A stretch of DNA of 64,000 nt, from contig WTGN01000027.1 of NCBI GenBank assembly GCA_011523545.1, forward strand, positions 1 through 64,000. Reading direction: 5' to 3'. Below are positions 27,182-37,041 of the stretch, piece after piece. The notes beneath the pieces were generated by a model that was given only the letters and a program-made list of their open reading frames with translations, was not told the origin of the DNA and ran no database searches. This stretch comes from Chloroflexota bacterium. Lineage in GTDB: Bacteria > Chloroflexota > Anaerolineae > Aggregatilineales > Phototrophicaceae. The first letter of the stretch is position 1. Each line of letters begins with the position of its first letter. The translations under genes and the position numbers were made by a program.

Positions 27182-27210
27182 TTGGTGATAAGTTTCGCCA
27201 GTGGTAAACT
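27182..27210 (+). promoter_or_regulatory. Putative promoter of the HdrD-like gene
   Basis: TTGGTG (27182-27187), 17-base spacer, TAAACT (27205-27210), placing transcription start near 27217, before the ATG at 27260. Confidence 0.45.
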
Positions 27211-27259
27211 GAAGTCACGACAGAGAATTGGCGACATAGGACTCAAACAAGCGAGATTG

Positions 27260-29290
27260 ATGCTCACTGACGTAGAAAAGATGCTATTCATACTGCTGGC
27301 GCTGTTTTCTCTGGGCGCCAGCGCCGCCGGCTTCAGGGAGATGTTTCAGATCATCGGGCGCGGGCAGGGCAGCTTGCGTCTGGATGGCATCATCGGCCGC
27401 GCTCTCTACGCCATCGCCGTCTACCTGACGCAGCGCAGCACACTCAAGACGCGCCCGTTGACCAGTCTCATGCATTGGGGCGTCGTCTTGGGATTCACCT
27501 ATTATTTTCTGATCAACTTTCTGGATCTGCTCATCGGCTTCCTGCCGGGCTTTGAGGGGCGGCTCATGGCGCTGGGGTCCGCCTATGACGTCTATCGTTT
27601 CCTTGGCGACGCGCTGAGCGTCGTGGTCTTGGTCGGCATAATTTATTTCATCCTCCGGCGGTTGGTATTGCCCAACAAGGCGGCTTTGCAATTCAATGAC
27701 AACGTGCTTTTGCATCCCGCTGTTGAGGCCGGCGCCATTACCCTGGATTCCATGATCGTGGCCGCCTTCATCGTTTTGCATGTCGGGGCGCGATTTCTGG
27801 GGGAAAGCGTGGCTGCCGCGCAGCACGGGGGCGGCCCTTTCATGCCGTTCGCCAGTCAAGCGGCGCTGATATGGGGGGGATTAAACGCCGACGCCCTGGA
27901 GATGATGCGTCATCTCTTCTGGTGGATTGCCCTGGGCGGCATACTGATTTTCCTGCCTTATTTCCCCCAGAGCAAACACGCCCATCTTTTCATGGCGCCA
28001 ATGAACTTTCTGACGCGTCCGCGGCGGCGTTCCATGGGCGAGTTGACGCCGCTTGATTTCGAAGACGACACAATCGAACAATTTGGCGCCGGACGCCTGG
28101 AGGATCTGCAGCGGACGCACATCCTTGACGGCTTCGCCTGCATCATGTGCAATCGCTGCCAGGATGTCTGCCCGGCTTACGTCACCGGCAAAGAGCTGTC
28201 TCCTTCGGCGCTTGAGGTCAACAAGAGATTCTTGATCAAAGATCAGTGGGATGTGCTCGCAGGCGGGGCGGAATCAGACTGGACGCTCGCCGGCGGGCTG
28301 CTGAGCGAGTCGGCGCTATGGGCTTGCACCGCTTGCGGCGCCTGCATCGACATTTGCCCGGTCGGGAATGAGCCCATGTTCGATATTCTTGACATCCGTC
28401 GCGACGCCGTGCTGATGCAAAGCGAGTTCCCCGCGGAGCTGCAAGGGGCCTTCAACGGCATGGAACGGCAGGGCAATCCCTGGCAGATTGCCGAGCCGCG
28501 CAGCGCCTGGACCGCCGGCTTGGATTTCGCCGTTCCCACGGTCGAAGAGAATCCGGACTTTGATCTGCTGTACTGGACGGGCTGCGCGGTGAGTTATGAC
28601 CCGCGCGCGCAGAAGACGGCCCAGGCGCTGGTCAAGCTGCTGCGCGCCGCTGAGGTGAATTTCGCCATTTTGGGTGACAGCGAGGCTTGCACGGGCGATG
28701 TCGCGCGTCGGGCGGGCAACGAGTATCTGTATCACGAGATGGCCAGCGCCAACATCGAGGCGCTTTCCGCGCTCAAGCCCAGGCGCATCGTCGTCACCTG
28801 CCCGCACTGCTTTCACAACATCGGCGTGGAATACGCTGCCTTCGGCGGAGAATACGAAGTTGTGCATCACAGTGAATTGATCGCCGAGCTCATCGCCGCC
28901 GGCCGCCTGCCGCGGGACGCCAACTCAGCGCAGTGGAGCAATGTGACCTTTCACGATCCTTGTTATCTGGGCCGTCATAACGAAATCGTGGAGGCGCCGC
29001 GCGACGTCCTTAAGGGCGTCGGCCTGCCCTTGCTTGAGATGCCGCGAAACCGAAAGAACTCCTTCTGCTGTGGAGCGGGCGGCGCTCAATTCTGGAAAGA
29101 AGAAGAGCATGGCGACCGCAAAGTCAGCATGGAACGTTTTCAAGAAGCGGCATCGACGGGCGCGGAGACGCTGGCGGTCGGCTGCCCATTCTGTATGCGC
29201 ATGTTCGAGGACGCGCGCGTGGACACCGGCGCCGGCCCGCAGGTTGTCGATATTGCGGAAGTGGTGGCGAGCAGCTTGGAGCGCCCTTGA
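27260..29290 (+). CDS. Membrane-bound HdrD/GlpC-like Fe-S oxidoreductase
   Basis: Probable quinone-linked iron-sulfur oxidoreductase. About 250 N-terminal residues form membrane helices of the nitrate-reductase-gamma type (two or more bilayer-spanning His residues). Two 4Fe-4S motifs follow: CIMCNRCQDVCPAY and CTACGACIDICPVG. The C-terminal half has two CCG (DUF224) domains ending in CPHCFHNIG and CCGAGGAQFW. The ATG at 27260 is chosen over an upstream start at 27113 because of the promoter lying between them. Similar fusions often accept electrons from electron-transfer flavoprotein or acyl-CoA oxidation in Chloroflexota; no etf gene is nearby, so that role is inference. Confidence 0.88.
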   Translation: MLTDVEKMLFILLALFSLGASAAGFREMFQIIGRGQGSLRLDGIIGRALYAIAVYLTQRSTLKTRPLTSLMHWGVVLGFTYYFLINFLDLLIGFLPGFEGRLMALGSAYDVYRFLGDALSVVVLVGIIYFILRRLVLPNKAALQFNDNVLLHPAVEAGAITLDSMIVAAFIVLHVGARFLGESVAAAQHGGGPFMPFASQAALIWGGLNADALEMMRHLFWWIALGGILIFLPYFPQSKHAHLFMAPMNFLTRPRRRSMGELTPLDFEDDTIEQFGAGRLEDLQRTHILDGFACIMCNRCQDVCPAYVTGKELSPSALEVNKRFLIKDQWDVLAGGAESDWTLAGGLLSESALWACTACGACIDICPVGNEPMFDILDIRRDAVLMQSEFPAELQGAFNGMERQGNPWQIAEPRSAWTAGLDFAVPTVEENPDFDLLYWTGCAVSYDPRAQKTAQALVKLLRAAEVNFAILGDSEACTGDVARRAGNEYLYHEMASANIEALSALKPRRIVVTCPHCFHNIGVEYAAFGGEYEVVHHSELIAELIAAGRLPRDANSAQWSNVTFHDPCYLGRHNEIVEAPRDVLKGVGLPLLEMPRNRKNSFCCGAGGAQFWKEEEHGDRKVSMERFQEAASTGAETLAVGCPFCMRMFEDARVDTGAGPQVVDIAEVVASSLERP

Positions 29291-29374
29291 CCGTACCGCC
29301 GCGCTTTGACCGCAGGTTCATGGTTCCGTTTCCTCGCTTCCGATGCTCGTTTCGATGTGACTGTGGAGGAATCT

Positions 29375-29962
29375 GTGGCAGCGTTTGATTTCGCCGATGT
29401 GCCGACGCTGGAAACGGAGCGGCTGTGTCTGCGGCGCATCAGCGCGAATGATCATCTTGATTGGATGGCGGTTTGGCATAGCCCGGGCGCGCTCGATTAT
29501 CTCATCGACTTTGACGACGCGCCGCAGGACGATGTCGGGCGCGAAATCATCGCCTGGGCCGACAGAATCACGCAGGAAAAATCGGGCATACGCTGGGCGA
29601 TCACGCTCAAACCGGCGGACCGGATGATCGGTTCTTGCGGCTTTCATCTGTATGAACGGCGCCACCGGCGCGCTGAAATTGGCTACGAGCTGCACTCGGA
29701 TTATTGGCGGCGCGGCATTATGACCGAGGCGACGGCGGCGGTCCTGTGCTTCTGCTTTGATCGGCTCCGCTTGCATCGCGCTGAAGCTGATGTGGTGGAA
29801 GGCAATGTGGCGTCGGCCGCCTTGCTAAGAAAATTGGGCTTCACGCTGGAAGGCGTCTGGCAAGACCGCGTGCGCAATCGCGGCGCATTTCACAGCCTGT
29901 GGCAATTCGCTCTGCTTGAACCGGATTATCGTGCGCTCAGGAAGGGCGATGGCCACCGGTGA
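29375..29962 (+). CDS. GNAT acetyltransferase (RimJ/RimL-like)
   Basis: N-acetyltransferase of unknown substrate, related to ribosomal protein acetylases. It has LETERLCLRRISANDH at the N-terminus, EIGYELHSDYWRRGIMTEA (acetyl-CoA binding) and VVEGNVASAALLRKLGFTLEG near the end. A GTG at 29375 preceded by GGAGGA at 29365-29370 is the best start; the reading frame extends upstream to a TTG at 29306. The stop TGA overlaps the GTG of the following membrane protein gene (GTGA), suggesting coupled translation. Confidence 0.9.
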   Translation: MAAFDFADVPTLETERLCLRRISANDHLDWMAVWHSPGALDYLIDFDDAPQDDVGREIIAWADRITQEKSGIRWAITLKPADRMIGSCGFHLYERRHRRAEIGYELHSDYWRRGIMTEATAAVLCFCFDRLRLHRAEADVVEGNVASAALLRKLGFTLEGVWQDRVRNRGAFHSLWQFALLEPDYRALRKGDGHR

Positions 29963-31866
29963 GAGGGCGTGACCGACCGCATCTGTTCGCAATGACCGCA
30001 GTGCTGCTTCTGGGTTTCGCCTTGGGCGCGCTGCAACTGAATGCGGATTTCCTTTGGCTGGACGAGTTGTACTCGCTCTCCAATATGGGCGTTTTCGCCG
30101 AGCCATTCAGCTTGACCGAAGTTCATGAATCCCTGGCTGCGCACAGTCAAAATCATGTGCCGTTATACTTTTTCCTCGGCTCCTGGTGGGCGCGCCTCGT
30201 GGGCTGGACGCAAGTCCCCATGCGTTATCTGTCGCTGCTGTTTGGCGTGCTGCTAATTGCCTGGCTCTATCGCTTCGCCGCCGACCGGCTCAATCGTTCG
30301 ACGGCGATGACGGCAGCGCTGCTCTTGAGCACAAGCGGCTTCGTCTTGCTGTACTTTCATGAGATCCGCATGTATACGCTGCTGCTCTGGCTGACTGTCG
30401 TACATGCCTGGCTGTATTGGCGATTGATCTCGCGCGACGAGGCCAAAGCCTGGGAATGGTTTTGCTTCATCGCCGCCGCCAGCGCGCTGCTCTATACCCA
30501 TGTTTTCTCGCTGTTCGTTTTCTTGGGCTTGGGCCTGCATCATCTTATTTTTGCTTCGCGGATCAGGCAGTGGCGTCGGGTCATTTTGGCCTGGGGCATT
30601 GGCGCGCTGACCTTTCTGCCATATCTGCCGCATTATCTTCCCGGGGCGCTGGCCGAGCGCACACTACCGGGCCTGCAAGCGAGCGCCCTGGATGCGCTCA
30701 CTTTGGCGCGGGAATTGGCTCATATTGTCGTCAACGGCCTGGAGTTCTTGTGGCTGCCTATATTGCTTTTCGCTTCCCTGGCTTTCCGGCGGCGGCGCAA
30801 CCGGCATGTCGAGCAGCTGTTGACAGTGTGGGCCGGCATCGTTCTGTCGCTTATTGTTTTCAATGAAGTTTTTCCCGTCATCGACAGGCTGCGCTTTCGC
30901 TTCTTTCTGCCCGCGATGCCCTTCTTTGTGATTTTCTGCGCCTATGTCCTGGTGGCGGCGGGTCGCCTGCGGTATTTGACAGTGCCCTTTCTGCTCATTT
31001 GGATTGCCGGCGGGCTGCACATTCGCAGCCTGGGCGACAGTTGGGCTTATGCCGGGCGAAACACGCTGTTTGACAGCATTCCGCCGCTCCACCGCAACAC
31101 TGACGCGCTTCAATTCAAAACGAGGGATTTGGACTCCGTCGTCGGATTCAGCCAATCGAGATTTGTTGATCATGATCTTCGACATGGCAGGAGCCTGGCC
31201 GATTATTATTTCAATGCGGTGCTCGGCCGTGATCACGCCTTCATTCTTGCTGAAGCGGCTGAGCGCGACGCGCCGGCGGAAGTCGAGAATCTCGTCGCCG
31301 ACCACCCATTTCCCCTTTTTGTATATGATCCTTCGAATAAGCCCAGCGGCGTTGACGCAATCCTACAGGCCGCGCAGGCCGCCTACAGCGCCTGTGAGAT
31401 TCTGGTGGACGAGCAGACCCTAATCGTGCAGCGTTACGTTATCAAGCCGCTGACATGTGACCGGGAATACCAGCCTGTTCAGTACGAAAACGGCATCAAG
31501 ATCCTGGACAAATTCGCCGATTTCGACAGCGAACGGGGCAGCGTCCGCATCGTCACCGGTTGGGAAGTCGCCGATGACACCCAGCTGCAGAAGTACAACG
31601 TGTCGATCCAGCTCATCACGGCGGATTGGCAGAACGTGTCGCAAGCCGGCGACCGGCACTTGTATGACGAAATATTGAAATGGTACAGCGTTGAGATGCC
31701 AACCGCGGTCTTGCCGCCCGGCGATTATCGCGCTGTTGTCGTCCTCTACGACCGATTCAGCAATGCCAAGGTGAGCGGGACCGACCTGAGAAGCGGCGAA
31801 ACAGGCGCGATTCTTCCCGTGTTTGCCTTTACAATAACAGAAAACTTATCAGAGGAATCTCAGTAG
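29959..31866 (+). CDS. GT-C-like membrane glycosyltransferase, copy A
   Basis: A 635-residue polytopic protein resembling the ArnT/PMT (GT39/GT83) lipid-linked sugar transferases. The first extracytoplasmic loop has WLDELYS, whose acidic pair matches the catalytic DE position of GT-C enzymes, and SHEIRMYT-like FHEIRMYT follows TM3-4. About 10 membrane helices run to about residue 350; the remaining 280 residues are soluble, ending in a beta-rich module with YENGIKILDKF and GWEVAD. The GTG start overlaps the previous stop. It is a close paralogue of the next gene, with the same length. Sugar and acceptor unknown. Confidence 0.8.
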   Translation: MRGRDRPHLFAMTAVLLLGFALGALQLNADFLWLDELYSLSNMGVFAEPFSLTEVHESLAAHSQNHVPLYFFLGSWWARLVGWTQVPMRYLSLLFGVLLIAWLYRFAADRLNRSTAMTAALLLSTSGFVLLYFHEIRMYTLLLWLTVVHAWLYWRLISRDEAKAWEWFCFIAAASALLYTHVFSLFVFLGLGLHHLIFASRIRQWRRVILAWGIGALTFLPYLPHYLPGALAERTLPGLQASALDALTLARELAHIVVNGLEFLWLPILLFASLAFRRRRNRHVEQLLTVWAGIVLSLIVFNEVFPVIDRLRFRFFLPAMPFFVIFCAYVLVAAGRLRYLTVPFLLIWIAGGLHIRSLGDSWAYAGRNTLFDSIPPLHRNTDALQFKTRDLDSVVGFSQSRFVDHDLRHGRSLADYYFNAVLGRDHAFILAEAAERDAPAEVENLVADHPFPLFVYDPSNKPSGVDAILQAAQAAYSACEILVDEQTLIVQRYVIKPLTCDREYQPVQYENGIKILDKFADFDSERGSVRIVTGWEVADDTQLQKYNVSIQLITADWQNVSQAGDRHLYDEILKWYSVEMPTAVLPPGDYRAVVVLYDRFSNAKVSGTDLRSGETGAILPVFAFTITENLSEESQ

Positions 31867-32091
31867 TGTTGATGCCCATGACCGGGCGGGCGAATCCAGA
31901 TGCGCCGGCATATGGAACGCGCCTACACAATGATGCGCGGACGTTGCCAGCCATCGGCCTTTATCGAGCGGTGGCGCTTTGGCGCTCACTTCACAATTTC
32001 GCTCGCCATGTGTATAAGTCTTGTGCCCGGCGATAATGCCGGCGGGGAAATCCTGAGCTTGCGCCGGTAGAAATATGCTGGTTCTTGTCGG
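31867..32091. other. Spacer between the two GT-C-like paralogues
   Basis: 225 bases with no supported gene. No repeat of the flanking coding sequence was noticed in it, so the duplication boundary is not visible here. Confidence 0.45.
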
Positions 32092-33999
32092 ATGGTTTCT
32101 AAGCAAATGAAGAACTCTCGCCACATATCTCCCTACTTTATGTTGCCTGTATTGCTGCTGGCGATGGCGCTGGGCGCGGTCGGCCTCAATACGGATATCG
32201 TGTGGATGGATGAGATGTTCTCGCTGGGCAACATGGGCGCCTTTGATGACTTCTTCAGCCCGGTCGAGGTGCTGGCTTCCCTTTCGGAAGAAAGCCCCGA
32301 TCACGTCCCGCTTTATTTTGTCCTGGGTTCGCAATGGGCGCGGCTCGCCGGCTGGTCGCAAGTGGCGCTGCGCTATCTTTCGCTGCTCTTTGGCTTGCTG
32401 CTGATTGCGTCCGTCTATCGATTGACGGCGGACCTGGACAATCGCTTTGCCGGCCTGGTCGCCGCCTTTCTCGTGACAACCTGCGCCATGATCAATCTGT
32501 ACAGCCATGAAATCCGCATGTACACGATGCTGTCTTGGCTGGCCATCGCGCATGCCTGGATGTATTGGCGCCTGCAGGTTGAGGGACGCGGGGGCCGCCC
32601 GACCCAATTCTTCTTTGTCGTCAGCGCCATCCTGCTGCTCTATGTTCATATCTTTTCGGTGTTCTTTTTTGTCGGGCTCGGCCTTCAGCATCTCATTTTC
32701 GCGAAGATTACGCGCCGCTGGCTCGGCATCGTCGCCGGCTGGGCTATCGCCGTCTTGGCATTTCTGCCGTACCTGCCCATTTTCGCTGTCGGTTTCCGCG
32801 GCGTGACGCGCTCCACCACCATTGCTGCCAAGGCCCTGCCGAGCGGAGAGATCGCCGAGCTATTGGCGCACTTGCTGGTGAATGAAGTCATTATTCTCTG
32901 GCTGCCGATAGTCGCGCTGGCCGCGCGGCTTTTGGCGCGCCGACGCCAGGGAAACGTTCTTCGAATCCTGGTCATGACGCTGTTCATGATTGGCGCGATT
33001 TTCTTATTCAACAGCGTCCACAAGAGCCTGAACCCGACGCGCTTCCGCTACTTCGTTATCGCCATGCCCTTCTTTTGCGTTGCCGTCGCGATGCTCTTGG
33101 CGGCTGAATCTCGCTTGCGAGCCCTGCTAATCGTATCGCTGGGTCTGTGGGTATTCGGGGCAGTTCAGATTTGGCAGCAAGGGGCGGAATGGCGCTTTTC
33201 CGGCAGGCAGACGCTATTGATGAAACATCAGCCCATGCACCGGCTGACGGATGCTCTTTTCGATGAAGTGAGGCCGCAGGACCATGTCGTCGGCATAGCG
33301 CGTTCGCCGATGATGAATTGGCGTTACAAACACGGCGCCACGACCTCGGAGTATTACATGGATGTGATCCTCGGCGTCACTGGCGGCTTCGTAAACAAGC
33401 GTTTGGAAGGCGAGGAGCTGCAGGTGGAAATCTCGAAGCGGCTCGACGATTATCCATACCTCATATACTCCTACGATCCAACTTATATGCCCGTTGCCCT
33501 GGACGACCTGCATCAAGTTATTCAGGCCGACTTCAAAGCTTGCGAAGTGCTTTTCGACTTGCCGGAGCTATTTGCCCAGCGCTACGTCGACCGCGCAATA
33601 GAATGCGATCGGGAATATGAGCCTATCCACTACGAAAACGGTATCAAGATCGTCGACAAGTTCGGTGAATTCGACAGCGAGCGAGAGACCGTCAGAGTAG
33701 TGACCGGTTGGGAAGTCGCCGATGAAACGCTGCTTTACCAGTTCAATGTCTCAATCCAGATAATCACGCCCGATTGGAGACAGGTGAGCCAATACGGCGA
33801 CCGCGACAGCCATTTACACAACAAAGTTCTGAAATGGTACGATGTCGAGATGACAACGGCGGGCCTGCCGCCGGGGGATTACCGCGTCGTCGCGATTGTC
33901 TACAACCGGTACCAGAGCAATGATAAGCTAGCCGGCGTCGACTTGACGACGGGCGAGGCTGGGGCAATTCTGCCGATCTTCACGTTTACGATTGAATAA
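32092..33999 (+). CDS. GT-C-like membrane glycosyltransferase, copy B
   Basis: Also 635 residues and alignable with copy A over its whole length; by eye well over half the residues match in the N-terminal helices and in the C-terminal beta module. Catalytic-loop equivalent WMDEMFS, then YSHEIRMYT. The C-terminal YENGIKIVDKF and GWEVADE segments are also shared. The ATG at 32092 is used. The two genes probably arose by tandem duplication and diverged in substrate; both may glycosylate surface lipids or proteins, which is inference. It is convergent with lpdA, 20 bases apart. Confidence 0.8.
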   Translation: MVSKQMKNSRHISPYFMLPVLLLAMALGAVGLNTDIVWMDEMFSLGNMGAFDDFFSPVEVLASLSEESPDHVPLYFVLGSQWARLAGWSQVALRYLSLLFGLLLIASVYRLTADLDNRFAGLVAAFLVTTCAMINLYSHEIRMYTMLSWLAIAHAWMYWRLQVEGRGGRPTQFFFVVSAILLLYVHIFSVFFFVGLGLQHLIFAKITRRWLGIVAGWAIAVLAFLPYLPIFAVGFRGVTRSTTIAAKALPSGEIAELLAHLLVNEVIILWLPIVALAARLLARRRQGNVLRILVMTLFMIGAIFLFNSVHKSLNPTRFRYFVIAMPFFCVAVAMLLAAESRLRALLIVSLGLWVFGAVQIWQQGAEWRFSGRQTLLMKHQPMHRLTDALFDEVRPQDHVVGIARSPMMNWRYKHGATTSEYYMDVILGVTGGFVNKRLEGEELQVEISKRLDDYPYLIYSYDPTYMPVALDDLHQVIQADFKACEVLFDLPELFAQRYVDRAIECDREYEPIHYENGIKIVDKFGEFDSERETVRVVTGWEVADETLLYQFNVSIQIITPDWRQVSQYGDRDSHLHNKVLKWYDVEMTTAGLPPGDYRVVAIVYNRYQSNDKLAGVDLTTGEAGAILPIFTFTIE

Positions 34000-34019
34000 T
34001 GGATTCGCCGACTTGTCGG

Positions 34020-35417
34020 CTACAGGTTCAGGAAGCGCCCTTCCAGGCCATGCGCCGCCTCTTTGAGTGCCTCGCTCAAGGTCGGGTGGGCGTGTACATT
34101 GCGCGCGATCTCGGCGGGCGTCAACTCGGCCGAGCGCGCCAGCGTCAACTCCGGCAGCAGTTCTGTTACGTCATGCCCAATCATGTGCGCGCCCAGGATC
34201 TCGCCATATTTCGCATCGCTGATTAGCTTGACGAAGCCGGCCGCGTCGCCCATGCCCCGCGCTTTGCCGTTCGCCTGGAAGGGGAACTTGGCGACATTGA
34301 TTTCGAAGCCGCGTTCTTTGGCCTGCGCCTCGGTGTAACCAAAGCTGGCCACCTGAGGTTGGCAGTAGGTGGCGCGCGGCATCATGTCGAAATCCAGTGT
34401 CACCGTCGGGGCGCCCGCTATATTTTCCGCCGCGACCACGCCCATCGTCTCTGCGACATGCGCCAGCATCAGCTTGCCGGTCACATCGCCAACGGCATAG
34501 ATGTTGGAAAGGTTGGTTTGCATTTTCTCGTTGATCTTGATGGCGCCGGCGTCGGTGAGCGCCACCCCCAGCTTGTCCAGACCGTAACCCTCGACCCGCG
34601 GTTGGAAGCCGATCGCTTGCAAGACGCGTTCCGCCTCCAGGGTCTTCTGGGCGCCGTCCGCTGGCGTCACCGTGACCGCAACCAACTTGCCTTTGTAATC
34701 AATCGCGTCGACGCTCGCGCCGGTCATAATCTTGATGCCCAGCTTCTTGAAGTGCTTCTGCAGTTCGGCGCTGATCTCCGGATCTTCCATGGGCAGGACG
34801 CGGTCAAAGAATTCCACCAACGTCACATCGACGCCGTAGTTGCGCATGATATAGGCGAATTCGACGCCAATCGCGCCGGCGCCGGCGATGATCACGCTGG
34901 CGGGCAGATTGTCTTGCATTATCTGCTCTTCGTAAGTGACGACCCGCTCGCTCAGTTCAGTACCGGGAAGCAGCCTGGTGGATGCGCCGGTCGCGATGAT
35001 GAGATTCTTGAAGCGCAGCGTTTCATTCTGGCCGCTGTTGAGGGCGACGGTCAAGCTGTTGGCGTCTTCGATTGTGGCCCAGCCTTCGAAGGCTTCGATT
35101 TTGTTCTTGCGCATCAGGAATTGCACGCCCTTGGTCAAGCCATTGGCCACGCGTCGGCTGCGCTTGTAGGCGGCTTGATAATCCAATGTGAAGTCGCCGC
35201 TTATGCCGAAGTTTTTCGCCTGGTGATTCAAGATGTAGGCCAGCTCGGCGTTTCGCAGCAGCGCCTTTGACGGGATGCAGCCGACATTGAGGCAGACGCC
35301 GCCCCAATACTTCTTCTCGACAATCGCAGTCGATAACCCGAGCTGGCTGGCGCGGATTGCGCCAATGTATCCGCCCGGTCCGGCGCCTAGCACGACGACA
35401 TCAAATTCCATTGTCAT
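34020..35417 (-). CDS. lpdA: Dihydrolipoyl dehydrogenase
   Basis: Flavoprotein E3 that reoxidises dihydrolipoamide in pyruvate/2-oxoglutarate dehydrogenase or the glycine cleavage system. FAD site [15 protein letters not shown], redox-active CLNVGC with IPSKALL, NAD site [15 protein letters not shown], second FAD site IYAVGDVTG, and active-site base region [16 protein letters not shown] are all intact. Three Met codons lie close together; the second (35417) has the best spacing from a GGGAG SD. No E1 or E2 genes are adjacent. Confidence 0.95.
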   Translation of the reverse strand: MTMEFDVVVLGAGPGGYIGAIRASQLGLSTAIVEKKYWGGVCLNVGCIPSKALLRNAELAYILNHQAKNFGISGDFTLDYQAAYKRSRRVANGLTKGVQFLMRKNKIEAFEGWATIEDANSLTVALNSGQNETLRFKNLIIATGASTRLLPGTELSERVVTYEEQIMQDNLPASVIIAGAGAIGVEFAYIMRNYGVDVTLVEFFDRVLPMEDPEISAELQKHFKKLGIKIMTGASVDAIDYKGKLVAVTVTPADGAQKTLEAERVLQAIGFQPRVEGYGLDKLGVALTDAGAIKINEKMQTNLSNIYAVGDVTGKLMLAHVAETMGVVAAENIAGAPTVTLDFDMMPRATYCQPQVASFGYTEAQAKERGFEINVAKFPFQANGKARGMGDAAGFVKLISDAKYGEILGAHMIGHDVTELLPELTLARSAELTPAEIARNVHAHPTLSEALKEAAHGLEGRFLNL

Positions 35418-35510
35418 GAATTGCATTCTCCCGCTTCACGCCATTTGACAGCACGCGCTAGTCTACCGCAGCGCCAGTTACAATTGAAGATGAACTGCTC
35501 GGTTTGATTC

Positions 35511-36290
35511 TTACCGGCGGATTGCCAGCCTCTGCCGCTGCGCCTCGAAGAGGATCACCGCGGCGGCGCAGGCCACATTGAGCGACTCGGCCGCTCCCAT
35601 CATCGGAATCGAGATCGAATGGCGCGCCAGATCAAGCCCGCGCTTGCTGACGCCCTGTGCTTCGCTGCCCAAGACGAGCGCCCAGCCATCGCCCCAGCGC
35701 ACCTCGGTGTGGCGGGTAGCCGCGCCAGGAAGCGCCGCGTATACCACTAGATCCTGGCAAAAGGCGACGATTTCGCGCCAATTCGCCTCGACCAGCGGCA
35801 GCCGAAAATGCGCTCCCATGGCCGCGCGCGCCACTTTGGAATTATAAGGGTCGACGCAGGCCGGCGCCAAAATAACCAGGTCGACGCCGGCGGCGGCGGC
35901 ACTGCGCATGATCGTGCCCAGATTGCCCGGCTCGCGGATGCCATCCAGGATGAGAACGCGCTGGGCCGCTTTTGGCAGTGACGGTCGTGGAATGTGAAAT
36001 ACCGCCAGGATGCCGGGCGCCTGCTGCGTGTCGCTGACGTGCCGCAAGACGGCTTTGCTCACGGGCAACAGGGCGCAGCGGACCTCCTGCAGCCGCGCAA
36101 TCAATTCGTAGTCGGCGATGTCTGGCTGATAGAGGGCGGTCTCCGCTTTGCCGCCGCTACTCAGGGCGTCGGCAATCAGCCGGTCGCCTTCGAGGATGAA
36201 CTTGCCGTCGCTCCGCCGGAGGCGCGCTTTGGTCTGCAAGGCTTTGATATGGCGGATTCGCTTGTTCTGCGTGCTGTTGATGAGATCCAT
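35511..36290 (-). CDS. TrmH/SpoU family RNA 2'-O-methyltransferase
   Basis: SPOUT-fold methyltransferase acting on rRNA or tRNA ribose. Motif 1 LDGIREPGNLGTIMRSAAAAG (with the catalytic Asn and Arg), motif 2 LVLGSEAQGVS and motif 3 IPMMGAAESLNVACAAAVILFE are complete. An N-terminal substrate-binding domain (about residues 1-95) gives a 259-residue protein, typical of genes placed after rplT in Gram-positive-like operons. It is separated from rplT by a hairpin terminator, so it may be expressed at a lower level than the ribosomal genes. Confidence 0.93.
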   Translation of the reverse strand: MDLINSTQNKRIRHIKALQTKARLRRSDGKFILEGDRLIADALSSGGKAETALYQPDIADYELIARLQEVRCALLPVSKAVLRHVSDTQQAPGILAVFHIPRPSLPKAAQRVLILDGIREPGNLGTIMRSAAAAGVDLVILAPACVDPYNSKVARAAMGAHFRLPLVEANWREIVAFCQDLVVYAALPGAATRHTEVRWGDGWALVLGSEAQGVSKRGLDLARHSISIPMMGAAESLNVACAAAVILFEAQRQRLAIRR

Positions 36291-36304
36291 CGCCGGCTAG
36301 TCGC

Positions 36305-36335
36305 AACAAAAAAGGGTCGTCTGCACGGACCCTTT
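36305..36335 (-). terminator. Rho-independent terminator after rplT
   Basis: Minus strand: stem AAAGGGTC/GACCCTTT (eight pairs, loop of nine), followed directly by a T-run ending near 36305. It sits between rplT and the methyltransferase gene. Confidence 0.8.
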
Positions 36336-36362
36336 GCCTCGAGTGAAATGCTTCGCTGCCCC

Positions 36363-36716
36363 TTAGGCGCTCTGTTTGGCCAGCTCGACGATTTTGCCGA
36401 ATGTCTCCGCATCATGAATGGCGATGCCGGCCAGGCTCTTGCGATCGAGTTCAATGCCCGCGCGCTTCAAACCGTGGACGAGTTGGCTGTATTTCATGCC
36501 ATTGAGGCGGGCGGCGGCGTTGATCCGCTGGATCCACAAGCGGCGCAATTGGCGGCGGCGCTGACGGCGATCGCGATAGGCGTACCAGAGGCTGCGCATC
36601 ATCGCTTCGTTGGCGCGCTTGAAGTTTTTGCTGCGCGTGCCCCATTGCCCTTTGGTCATCTTGAGGATTTTCTTGTGTCGCCGGCGGCGCACGATGCCGG
36701 TTTTTGTTCTTGCCAT
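36363..36716 (-). CDS. rplT: 50S ribosomal protein L20
   Basis: Early-assembly 23S-binding protein. Starts [18 protein letters not shown] and contains the basic helix [18 protein letters not shown] and [19 protein letters not shown]; 117 residues, normal. The start at 36716 is clear from family length, so a longer in-frame reading upstream is not used. It follows rpmI by 73 bases. Confidence 0.97.
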   Translation of the reverse strand: MARTKTGIVRRRRHKKILKMTKGQWGTRSKNFKRANEAMMRSLWYAYRDRRQRRRQLRRLWIQRINAAARLNGMKYSQLVHGLKRAGIELDRKSLAGIAIHDAETFGKIVELAKQSA

Positions 36717-36789
36717 GTGTATTCTCCGTACATGAAAGACCCGGCAGATCACGGCGCCGGGCCCTTGCTTTTCACTAAGTTTTGTAAAG

Positions 36790-37041
36790 CTACGCTGGCG
36801 GATTCGCCTTGTATTTGCCCAGATAGGGCGCCAACCGGCGGATGCGGCGCTGCGTCGCCTTTTCGCCAACTTCCATCGTTTTGTCCCATTGCCGTTTGAC
36901 GCGCTTGGATGAGCGCCGGCGCAAGTGGCTTTTGCCACCCTTGGTGCGTACGATCTTGCCGGTCGCGGTCATGCGAAAGCGCTTGGCGGTCGCCTTGTGC
37001 GTCTTGAGTTTGTACTTGCGTGTCTTCTTCTTGCGCGGCAC
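36790..37041 (-). CDS. rpmI: 50S ribosomal protein L35
   Basis: Small basic ribosomal protein: [26 protein letters not shown] start, then [19 protein letters not shown]. The 83-residue length exceeds the usual 64-66 by a C-terminal tail ([19 protein letters not shown]). The start codon is GTG and shares one base with the infC stop (TAGTG); a GGAG SD lies inside the infC end, so translation is coupled to infC. Confidence 0.95.
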   Translation of the reverse strand: MPRKKKTRKYKLKTHKATAKRFRMTATGKIVRTKGGKSHLRRRSSKRVKRQWDKTMEVGEKATQRRIRRLAPYLGKYKANPPA

